A stretch of 64,000 bases of DNA. Source: Selaginella tamariscina. Its lineage: Eukaryota > Streptophyta > Lycopodiopsida > Selaginellales > Selaginellaceae. Shown one piece after another: positions 45,103 to 54,245 of the stretch. The DNA lies in contig PUQB01000010.1 of assembly GCA_003024785.1 (NCBI GenBank), positions 864,740-928,739 on the forward strand, read 5' to 3'. How positions within the stretch are numbered: position 1 is the first letter of the stretch; each line of letters starts with the position of its first letter. The position numbers and the translations under genes were made by a program. Under the pieces are notes generated by a model that was not told the DNA's origin, made no database searches, and saw only the letters and a program-made list of their open reading frames with translations.

Positions 45103-45314
45103 TGTTATGACCCATATAACGAATCAAAGAATATTCCCCAGAAAGGTATAAGCTAGAATATTCCTAAGGAGCTATACCTAGATCTAAGGAAGAATTAAGG
45201 GCACACTATTATTGGAAGCCTTTCTTGGAGAGCAGCGTGTGGAGACTAGAGACAGCTCGGGGGAGTCGGGTGGTATTGTGAGGGTCTCTAGATTGTACGT
45301 AGAGGTGCCTAACA
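45103..45314 (+). repeat. 3' LTR of Z
   Basis: TGTTATGACCCATATAACG to GGTGCCTAACA, followed by TAAGT. Differences from the 5' LTR include CCTAAGGAG for CCTAGGGAG and CACACTATT for CACACCATT. Confidence 0.95.
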
Positions 45315-45321
45315 TAAGTAG

Positions 45322-45507
45322 GAGAGAGATCGTGTGTACTAAAGAAAGAATGCTCCATTGTAGTTATTTGCTGATAATTTTTATATTAAGTGTGCACTGG
45401 ATAGATAATTTAGTAGAGAGAGATCGTGTGTACTAAAGAAAGAATGCTCCATTGTAGTTATTTGCTGTAATTTTATATTAAGTGTGCACTGGATAGATAA
45501 TTTAGCA
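45322..45507 (+). repeat. 94-bp tandem duplication beside Z
   Basis: GAGAGAGATCGTGTGTACTA begins at 45,322 and again at 45,416; both copies end GGATAGATAATTTAG. Copy 2 has three small deletions in T/A runs. It lies just outside the 3' target duplication of Z. Confidence 0.9.
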
Positions 45508-46730
45508 GTTCAAGATACATACGCTTGGTCAAGCACGTAATCCTGATTACCAGACTATCTGTTAATCTACACAAAACTTGTCTGATGAATGGAAACGTTG
45601 GTTAACTGTATCCTCATAACTAAAACCATCTAAAAACAGCTCAAACCCTTGAGCATGGTCGTAAATATATATTGATTATTTATTTATCAAATTTATTACA
45701 ATTATAAGGATCAAATCCACTATACTAACCATTGAATAAATGTATATAAGTGTCGACTGGATTCTCCCAAACCACTGATCCAGAATCTCCTGTGTAAAGC
45801 TTACAAGCCCTTGAGTTGCATAATAAGCGTATTTTTACTGTTTATTCCGAAAAAATATGTTAATCAAATACAACCGTTTAAGACTTAATTTTTTAATATT
45901 CTCAGTTCTAATTAACAAGTTATTAACCTTATAAAACGATGCTCAATCTAAACCATCCATGGGAAGTATGAGGAACATGCAAAGAAAAGAGTTATACTTC
46001 TCCGAGAAGCAATTTGTGAATGTGAAAATGCACACGGAATAGAGCTGTGTGTGTGTGTGTGTGTTAATTGTGAATATATATACTAAAATTATATTAAAAA
46101 GACATGCATATGATATGCATTCAATCTTGATAAAACAACTGGTTGTATATTGTTCTTAATATTTTATATACGTACACACATATCTTATGAATATGAACAT
46201 ACATTTAAAAGAATGTTCTTTCTTTAAACATATATTATTTAAAAATTAATTTTTTATTTTAAAAAATGTTAATTAAATAAAAATTGCTAATTATTAAGAA
46301 AATGTGACTATAAACATTCCAATTTTAATTAAACGTACGTGAATACATATACATACATACATTCATATATATGTATTAAACATGTACTGATATTCGTAAA
46401 TATATATCAATATACTTCGTATATACCAAAATATTTACATCTGTATGTAAATGCATGTAATCAATCTTAGGATACATTTATCTTAGATATGTGTATGTGG
46501 TAAGCATATGCATATATAAGATATATTTATAAAATCTATATCTATCTGTTATCCAAATACTATATCTTTTAAATAAATATGGACAATATAAATTTGTTGT
46601 ACATATCTGTACTAGTGCATACAAGTATTTACTAGCATATACCCAATATATTCTTGTGCTAGTTAAATTTAAATTTGAAAACTGTTGCCAATTATTTAAT
46701 TTGGTGAATACTTACAATATATATAAACCG
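45508..46730. other. AT-rich intergenic DNA
   Basis: No gene is seen. (GT)n at 46,043-46,062 and ATATAC-rich stretches. It lies downstream of the CYSTM gene and probably contains its 3' UTR and terminator. Confidence 0.6.
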
Positions 46731-46732
46731 CT

Positions 46733-46920
46733 TTAGTCTAAGCACAAGGTTGGATCGCAACATATGAAGCAATTATCACAGCATTCATCTACCACACAGC
46801 AGCAACAGAGCGTAGCAAGCAGCCCTCTCAGAAAGCCTCCACTTCTTCTCCTTGGAGGAGGATAATACGCTGCAAGTTCATAATTTGATTCAATATGTGT
46901 GTGTGCGTGCGTGCGTGTGT

Positions 46921-46952
<32 letters not shown>

Positions 46953-47098
46953 TTATATCTGCCTAACTTATATATGTGTGTTATGCAGAACTGATCAAGT
47001 CTTTAGCATAACATAGTCATGAAAATGCCAATAATGGCATACACACGCACGCACACGCTTACCTTGCTGTGGATAGCCATGTTGGGATGATGCCCCAT
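46733..47098 (-). CDS. CYSTM-family cysteine-rich membrane protein, two exons
   Basis: CYSTM proteins are short tail-anchored plant and fungal proteins linked to stress tolerance. Exon 1 ends at 47,063 with donor AGCAAG|GTAAGC and encodes SSQHGYPQQ. Exon 2 (46,733-46,869, acceptor CTTGCAG) encodes YYPPPRRRSGGFLRGLLATL, then CCCCVVDECCDNCFICC and ends LCLD. A Pro/Tyr/Gln head followed by a Gly-Phe-Leu start and a CCCC-rich membrane segment is the family signature. Spliced, about 57 residues, near the short end of the family. Oddity: the only suitable ATG (47,096-47,098), 30-40 nt below the TATA-derived start, is one base out of frame; one more G in the adjacent GGGG would restore it. Sequencing error and true inactivation are both possible. 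Confidence 0.75.
46870..47062 (-). other. CYSTM intron with compound microsatellite
   Basis: GT..AG intron of 193 bp whose plus strand contains (GT/GC)n at 46,898-46,920 and (AG)n at 46,921-46,951. Confidence 0.7.
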
Positions 47099-47157
47099 CT
47101 TGTATAACAAATATCGAACTCTTCTTAGTAAACTCGCAAGAGAACAATCCTCTGCTT

Positions 47158-47173
47158 ACAATATTTATATCAC
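47158..47173 (-). promoter_or_regulatory. TATA box of the CYSTM gene
   Basis: The minus strand reads GTGATATAAATATTG, about 65 bp upstream of the ATG, placing transcription start near 47,130. Confidence 0.6.
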
Positions 47174-47217
47174 AAAAGGTCGCTCGCGTAAATTCAACAA
47201 CAAAGCTAGGTGTCAAG

Positions 47218-47255
47218 ACGTGTCGGCTACGTGTCTGGACGTGTCGGCTACGTGT
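47218..47255 (-). promoter_or_regulatory. Cluster of four ACGTG (ABRE-type) motifs
   Basis: ACGTGTC at 47,218, 47,229 and 47,239 and ACGTGTA at 47,250, within 38 bp, made of a duplicated GGCTACGTGT unit. ACGTGTC is the ABA-response element core bound by bZIP factors (established). It lies about 50 bp upstream of the TATA box, an ideal position for ABA or stress control of the CYSTM gene. Confidence 0.65.
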
Positions 47256-47691
47256 ACCGATCTAGAGCATACAAGTGTTATACACGAGTCAGGTTTTTCT
47301 CCTTACAAGTTTCATTTACTTTATACAAATATCTAACATGGAATCTCACCTAATTAGAACAGTATATATTTCTTAAAATAGGCTGTTTTAATTCATATTA
47401 AATTTTTTAGTCCATCATTAGTATATTATTTAAATATTTTATTTGTATAGTGCTGCGTGTGTGTAACTTACTTTTATAAAATGTAACATATACTAACTGA
47501 ACCTTGATTTTAGTAATATGCCACGTCACCCTCACATATTGTAGCTGAAAATTAAAGTTAATTAAGCACCAATTCATTAACTAAATGTGTTTTTATATAA
47601 GAATCTCTGTTATTAAATAGTGAAACAAAATTTTTAGCTAATAGCTAAATACAAACCGCTGAATCTGGCGGTGTGTTATGTCTAAATGTCT

Positions 47692-49846
47692 TTATTTAAG
47701 AGTTTGGTCACCATTAGAGCTTGGGCACAGGTCCCCATTTCTATCAACATAGAGCCTGCATGTAAAAAGATAATAATCTGTGATAAATTATTACAAGTAA
47801 AATATTAAAGATATAAAGCACAGTCAATTAACCATATAACCACTTATTAATATTTCTGCAAATTAATTAATAAATTTCATTCTAAATTTTTTAAATTAAG
47901 TTTAATTAATAATCTTAAATTTAAAACTTCATCGTATATAAATATATGTAAATATGATATACCTTAGTTGTAAACTAGTATCTGAATCTTCTTGTAAGCT
48001 GTTTTGAACTGGTACTATTGTTGGTTCCCTTGTTTCCGAAGGGTTTGCCTCACTCAAAACTGTGAAAGATCTCAGTGTATGGCTTCCCATCCTTTCTGCT
48101 CTTCAATCTATAAATAACAGTTAATTATATATCTATACACACACACACACACACATGATATATATATATAATATATTATATATATATTATTGAAGCTCAT
48201 TAATGAATCATAATATTAATTTCAATAAATATGTAAAGATTATAATCTCTCACGTGTGTGGATGGGACTAGTATAGGTATGGTATATTGTAATTATACAT
48301 TATATTCATGTATAGTCTACATGTACGAGGTAATCTACTGTAATCTTTAAATCTGCGTGAAAAGATACATAAGATTCATTTACTGTAGTCCCAGATTTGC
48401 TAAACACAATTTTCAATATATACCATTTATTGTACATTTCGACAACCCAACTTACAATATTTTCATAGATATTCTGTCCACACACACACGTCTTACATGT
48501 GTATGAATATATCCTTGTCATGTATAAAGAAATTTTGACAATATATTCATAGATATTGTAAGGTGTGTGTGTGTGTGACAGGTGTGTGAATATATCCTTG
48601 TCATATTAACACGTATAGAGAAATTGTGACAAATTTACCTGCCGACGTAATGAAGCGTTTTCTTCCTCGAGCTCACGCTCCTATACACAAACACTTCCAT
48701 GAGTTTTACATTAGTTTAGTAATTTAAGACAGATTACAGTAAATGATAATTATTTTCTACACACATTTGTAGATAGATATTAAAGAGTTTAAATATACAA
48801 TATATATATATATATATACCTTATGGTGTAGTTCATCGATCTCTTCCAAGAGTAGAGACTCCTGCAAGTTTAACGTTAACTAAACCCGCTGCAGTGAGAA
48901 TGCAACTTAAGAAATAAAATTAACAGCATATAAACTTTGCAAAACTTTAGTACCTTTCTGGCCTTGATTCTGCTGGATGCGTTTTCAACCATCTGCTCCA
49001 GTTGCTGGAGCTCTTTTATTGACAGAGAGGTCAAGTCTTCACCCATCAAATTTCTTATATATATAGTTAACAAAATATATATAAATTGTTAAGAATTATT
49101 AATATAAACCTATGAAGTTTAACAATTGACCTCTCTTCACCCATCAAATTCCTATATATGTAGTTAACAAACTATATGTAAATAGTTAAGAATTATTAAT
49201 ATAACACACCTCTTTGAGAGCTCAAGCTGTTCAATCTGTTGCTTCATTCTGTCCACTTCCTGCTTCCAAAACTAATTAAGTTTTGGAACATCAATAAATA
49301 TATATGACCTCTAAACTTACGTCATTATCGAGATCGATGTCTATAGAGCCACTGTGCTGTCTATCGGGGGACTTGCTATACCTCTCTAGTATCTCTTTCA
49401 TACTGGAAAATAACAATTAGAATGTGTACTATTAATATATAATGCCTGTACTGTACTATGTACTTCACAATGCTTGCAATAATACTTTCACATGCCAGAT
49501 TCAAATTAAATATAACAACAAATTAGCTGCATTATTCATACCAAGGTGTAAATTTATATGCTGCACAGTAGAACATATACAGTCACATTCTAAATCGGAA
49601 TATATGGGATGCATGCATGCAAAAAGCTCATAAAAAATCTAAATACAGAGATTTAAATAAGTACCTGGAGCTAGCATATTCAAATAATTTCCCAGTGCTG
49701 GAGAATATTACAACAGATACCTGTGCATCACAGAGAACTGCAAGCTCCCTAGCCTTCTTCAATAGCCCTCCTCTACGCTTAGAGAACGTAACCTGTCTTG
49801 TTGTAGCATTCTCAATACGCTTAATTTCAATTTTCCCACGCCCCAT
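47692..49846 (-). CDS. AGL15-like: AGL15-like MIKC-type MADS-box transcription factor
   Basis: A nuclear DNA-binding factor. Exons: 49,665-49,846 ([22 protein letters not shown]...), 49,321-49,402 (I region, [15 protein letters not shown]), 49,210-49,259, 48,954-49,053 (K domain, [20 protein letters not shown]), 48,820-48,861, 48,639-48,680 ([12 protein letters not shown]), 47,963-48,107 and 47,692-47,755. All junctions are [18 protein letters not shown] and the C-terminal [10 protein letters not shown] resemble AGL15, whose LxLxL (EAR) motif recruits corepressors; here LQLRL spans the last junction. AGL15 promotes embryogenesis and delays flowering and senescence. Exon 7 in phase stops after eleven codons; one extra base near GGATGGGAAG joins the open frame ([19 protein letters not shown]), giving exactly 236 codons. 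So it is either an assembly gap or a truncated allele without the EAR motif. Confidence 0.85.
49017..49205. repeat. Partial duplication of exon 4 start and intron
   Basis: About 80 bp (CTTCACCCATCAAATTTC, TAGTTAACAAA, AATTGTTAAGAATTATTAAT) at 49,036-49,108 is repeated at 49,134-49,203. The second copy has a shortened pseudo-exon lacking the donor side. It sits in the intron between exons 3 and 4 of the MADS gene. Confidence 0.8.
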
Positions 49847-51940
49847 TCAATTTCTTGTGCTGAAAAAAATAAGAAAATTGAAATTCATGTGCTAAAAATT
49901 CCTCTTTTTTTTTCTTTTTTTTTTTTCCCAACAAAAAAAAAAGTTTTCAAATAAACCAAAACTGGTGGTTTCCAAATTTGTACCTAGATATAACTGAGTA
50001 GCTACTATATTTGACGCTTTTGTGCTACTTTCCACTTTTGGAGACACTATTTATTAATATCTTATTAATATCTTTTCCCTTGTCCTGTGATCAAAATCTA
50101 ATAAAAATCTGTACTATTGTAGTGACACTGAAGAAAGATTAATTCCCCAAACGCACATCCCAAAGCCACTCGCAATATCTACAGTGATTTCATGAACAGG
50201 TGTTATATAGGGAAGGTGTTTTTTAAACATTAGTCTGAACATGACAATGGATGTTGCATTCGAAACTTCGTACTTATTCTAAACAATACACGCGCACACA
50301 CATGTGTGTGCATACACATACATTCTTGAGAAGGCTTATCTCAGGAAGGCTGCATCTACATATATATACATTCTCCACTAACATGTAAGTATCTTGAAAG
50401 GATATAATAAATCTAGAAATAATTGCATATTACAATGACAGCCACTAACTGGGAAAGGTCTTACATGGGGAGGGTGTATTTACATATCGGATTCCAGGAA
50501 TATACCAAATCATTAAAACGCGCGTGCGAGGGAATCGAGCACACGACGGATGCGTACAGATTCGACCGTACGTTTGTAATGCTGTCAACATGTGTTGGCT
50601 CGCCTGTCCACTCTTTTTTTTTCCTCTTTTGATTCCTGATATATCTTCTGACGTGAAAGAAATTTTAAGAAATTCCCCAAGTTGATGACACTTATTAGTT
50701 TCGCTAAACATATTTTTATGATTTAATTAACTATTATTAATTATTAATTCGTGGTTGTTTTGTACTTTGTGGGCTAGCTAATTATTCCGAATCTTGGGAA
50801 ACTTAGTTCCTGTATCATTGGGGTGCTGTCTTGCAAATGTTTGACTATTTCTAATATATTATAAGATAATATATTAATTTTTTTTATATAAAATTATACA
50901 TCGGTATACAACTGACTGTATTCCTTTATAAACATTACTCCAAATGACAAAGGCAAACGTCAATTGTTCAAGTTGTTTCCTAGTTGGCCTGACAAAGAGG
51001 TACAATGCACACAAATGAACCAATTAAAAACTATATATAAAATATTCAAACTTAATATATTTTAGTTTTCTATTTAGAAAGTCCGCAATGATACAGACCT
51101 ACAAACAGTAAACTATTTGGCGTTTGTCTAAATCTTAAGCCCTGTCATGAACACAAAACGTTGCTTTCGCTTATCTAAACCAGACACATGTACGTAGATA
51201 CGTACGTATCCGTATGTATATGTGTACGTGTGTGTATATGGTTACAAGTTAAAACAACTGTTTATACGGATAGCTTAAAGTAAATACGTGTGTGTTCACT
51301 GACACCAACCTCTATATAATATTACCCGTGTTACGTAGACGGTATGCATACATTTGTGAATCTATATATATAATGCTATTTAACAGCCTTTTGTGCCATG
51401 GACATAACCGTATGTAACCGTATGTATGTATATTTGTAAGTACATCAGTTTAGTTAATCAAGTTTGTTTATTAACAACATATAGATATAGAACATATATG
51501 TAAGGGCCTTGCTGGCACCAACTTATGTTTGTGTGAAATCATCAGTTTATATAGAGCATCAGTCAAACAATTAATAGTCAATACAAAACAGATACACATG
51601 AGCATATATGGTGTGTACATACAAGATATGAAACAAGGACAAAGTACATTAAAAGCAAAAGAGACTCTTTTCATAAAGAAAATATTTGATTCTCATCAGT
51701 ATGCAATGTTTTGGACAACAGTACTGCAGTGAATAAAGCCCAATGCTTTTACTGAAATAATCAAGATGGATTATATATATATAATTAAAATCATACAATT
51801 TGAATAATATCATGAATAGTAGCTTGCCTAGACTGCTCATGCAACACAGTTTGCGCCATATCAACTTACATCAGCAGTATCGACTTTACAGTTCACTCTC
51901 CTGCTGTAGTTCACAAGTTGCTCGGTGTGTGGGAATCACT
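49847..51940. promoter_or_regulatory. AGL15-like upstream region
   Basis: Holds the promoter and 5' leader of the MADS gene (minus strand). A poly(T)/poly(A) pair lies at 49,903-49,942; TATTTATTAATATC near 50,050 is the only TATA-like element noted. The rest is AT-rich with ACGT/GTAC-rich runs at 51,190-51,240. No other gene is recognised. Confidence 0.45.
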
Positions 51941-51945
51941 TTGAG

Positions 51946-52330
51946 TTATTCCATGGTACAAGATCCTGAAAATATATAACTGTATAAAAATATATAAAAC
52001 TATTGTAGAGCTACCTTGACTGATACTGAACTTTACCAGTCTTTCTCTCGTGCCAAGATATTGTCCTATTGGCTGGTGCGCGCGTGTGTGATACAGTCCC
52101 TCACATATATGCTGTCCACTAGAGAAATTAGTACATTGTTTAACAATTAATTTATGAATAACTAAATAAAGAGATGGTTAATGCTAATAATGCAGAGAAT
52201 AAAAGATTGTTTTCTTTGTGATCCTATAAGCCTATGAAATCTTTGCAACCTTGGACAAGAAATCTTGCTTACACTGTAATGCAGGACCACGCCATGATGC
52301 GTTGTGATAGCTGTCATATGTATACATGGT
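51946..52330 (-). CDS. Possible 3' exons of an unknown minus-strand gene
   Basis: 52,015-52,118 has a strong acceptor with a branch-point-like TACTAAT (TACTAATTTCTCTAG) and donor (CAAG|GTAGCT); one frame is fully open for 34 codons (GQHICEGLYHTRAHQPIGQY, then LGTRERLVKFSISQ). The next acceptor (TTTTCAG at 51,966) would add GSCTME and a stop at 51,946-51,948. An upstream open piece, 52,230-52,310 (HMTAITTHHGVVLHYSVSK), could join in phase. The product is unknown. Splice-site quality is the main support; a chance arrangement is possible. Confidence 0.25.
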
Positions 52331-52394
52331 GCTACTGATAGTTTCTCAAACACCAAAGACATAAACCTCCCTGTGTGTATGTATGTGTGTGAGT

Positions 52395-52437
52395 GCGCGC
52401 GTGAGTGTGTGTGTGTGTGTGAGAGAGAGAGAGATTG
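52395..52437. repeat. Compound microsatellite (GT)n(GA)n
   Basis: GAGTGCGCGCGTGAG, then (GT)n and (GA)n. Similar GT-to-GA compound tracts recur in each ~3-kb unit. Confidence 0.85.
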
Positions 52438-54099
52438 ATTGCATATATACCTCTGGTCTAGAGGCTCTGGATGTACAGATATAAATATTATATGAATATC
52501 TGATATATGAAGCAAAAGCAGATATGCAGCATTGCTAACTGCAGATGTACATCGAGTTTTATATATGCAGACATAAGCTTACACAGTTTTCTGGGCTAGA
52601 TAACGTTGCATTGTAATTTATTAAACTCAGAATGATATATATATACAGACATAAACAGTTTTCTGACCTTGATAATGTCACTAAAATCGGAAGAGAGAGA
52701 GAGGAGAGAGAGAGAGAGAGCTTTGCATAAGAGAGAGAGTAGTAGCTTTATATGGAATATGCATATTGCTAGTTTCTATATATAATGAGCCTGTGCATAC
52801 TTATATTTTCCGAAACACATATAACATTTACATGTTTATGCATTGTGTGTGTGTGTGTGCGCGTGTGCGTGTGCGTGTGTATGTGTGTTTGTGTTTGTTT
52901 GTTTGTTTGTGTGTGCATGCCTGTGTCTTCATCTAGATAGCTGTATATGAATGTCTGTGTTGTAGTGTACATACGACGCAGACACAGATTATATAGACAT
53001 TATAGTGTAGATATTATCTGTATTATTTCACATCTCTCTCTCTCTGTGCAAGTAACCATACATGCAGCTATCTATATTTAGCTTGACTGTTAGAGATATA
53101 TAAATTTCTCCACAGAATACCATGCATACATGTATATATAAACCCGTGCATATACAAAGTTGTGTCTAATTAAAAGTAATGAATTTAATACAACATTGCA
53201 AATACTACTGCAGAAAGAGATTATAAATATTAATTGAAGCATGCACATATATAATTTAGCACATAAGTTATGTGTATGTGCATATATACAAGACCATCAA
53301 GTTAACACAAACTTCAAAGCTAGAGGTAACTACTGTGTAGTAAATATTTAAGAACTTGTAATTTCTTCACAGTGCAATCTTTCACGCTATTTGCACACAA
53401 ACAATATAGATGTCAGATTATATAGATTGTCACTATATATGTACATATAATAAATTGAATGCAGAAGTTTAATTACTAATAATCTAAAACCTTGTTACAT
53501 GCAAGAAACAGACTAAAGAAACATATATAATAAATCAATGAAAAGCATATCTCTGTAATTTAAACTAGATTTTAAAAAAAGTTTTTACAAATTCAAAACT
53601 ATCAATTACTAATATAAAAATTCATTCAGTTTACATACTTTGTAAAACCAATCTTAATAAACACACGTAAGTATATATGAGTAGAAGCTACTTTGACAAA
53701 CCACACAACAATTGGTAGCTAAGAAGATGTTCAAATACACAAACAGATTAACAATAAATATTTTATTTAAACTGTAAAGCAGGAGTGAATTTGTTTCATT
53801 CACTCAGGAAATAAGAGATTTACATTAAAATAAAATAAAAATAGCATATATACAATTTTTAATATGTTTGTATGTGCAAATCAAAGTTGAAAATAACCAT
53901 ATAAAATATTGATTAATAAACCTTAGCAGATATGAATAAGTGATCACATATATATTTGAAACCGTTATGTTAGTTTAAATAATATTACGATCTGGATTTA
54001 TATTGTTTTAGATCAACAACACAAACATATACACCAGTATAATTAATTTAATTTTATTTAGTATAAAACCGCTGTAACATGTAAAACACACTTAAGTAC

Positions 54100-54245
54100 C
54101 TTATATCAGGAGTTTTCTTTCTTCTTCTTCAGATTGCTACAAAGACGGATTTTATGCCAGAGCTAAATAGGGTTTAATAAACAAGTCTATGTGAATGCAT
54201 ATTATAAAACCACGAGCTAAGCGGTACATGTGCTGTCAAATATGT
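54100..54245 (+). other. Array unit 1, conserved core
   Basis: TTTCTTTCTTCTTCTTCAG, ATTGCTACAAAGACGGA, AGGGTTTAATAAACAAGTCT and the diverged block CACGAGCTAAGCGGTACATG, then TGCTGTCAAA. Confidence 0.7.

Larger units (their letters stand above)
40516..45314 (+). mobile_element. Element Z: young Ty3/gypsy element, 4.8 kb
   Basis: LTRs 40,516-40,727 and 45,103-45,314 (212 bp each, about four differences), target duplication TAAGT at 40,511-40,515 and 45,315-45,319, primer-binding site, polypurine tract and full gag-pol. High LTR identity marks a recent insertion. Protein order gag, protease, RT, RNase H, integrase. No chromodomain was seen after the integrase. The reading frame is interrupted by three one-base frame changes and one TGA, so this copy as sequenced is not functional, but it is the best-preserved element here. 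Confidence 0.95.

Noticed and set aside
46764-46865. 33-codon plus-strand frame starting MKQLSQHSSTTQQQQ
   Set aside because: Looks coding, but it is exactly antisense to the CYSTM exon, which explains its composition better.
47161-47336. 78-codon plus-strand frame
   Set aside because: Antisense of the CYSTM promoter; contains the ABRE repeat.
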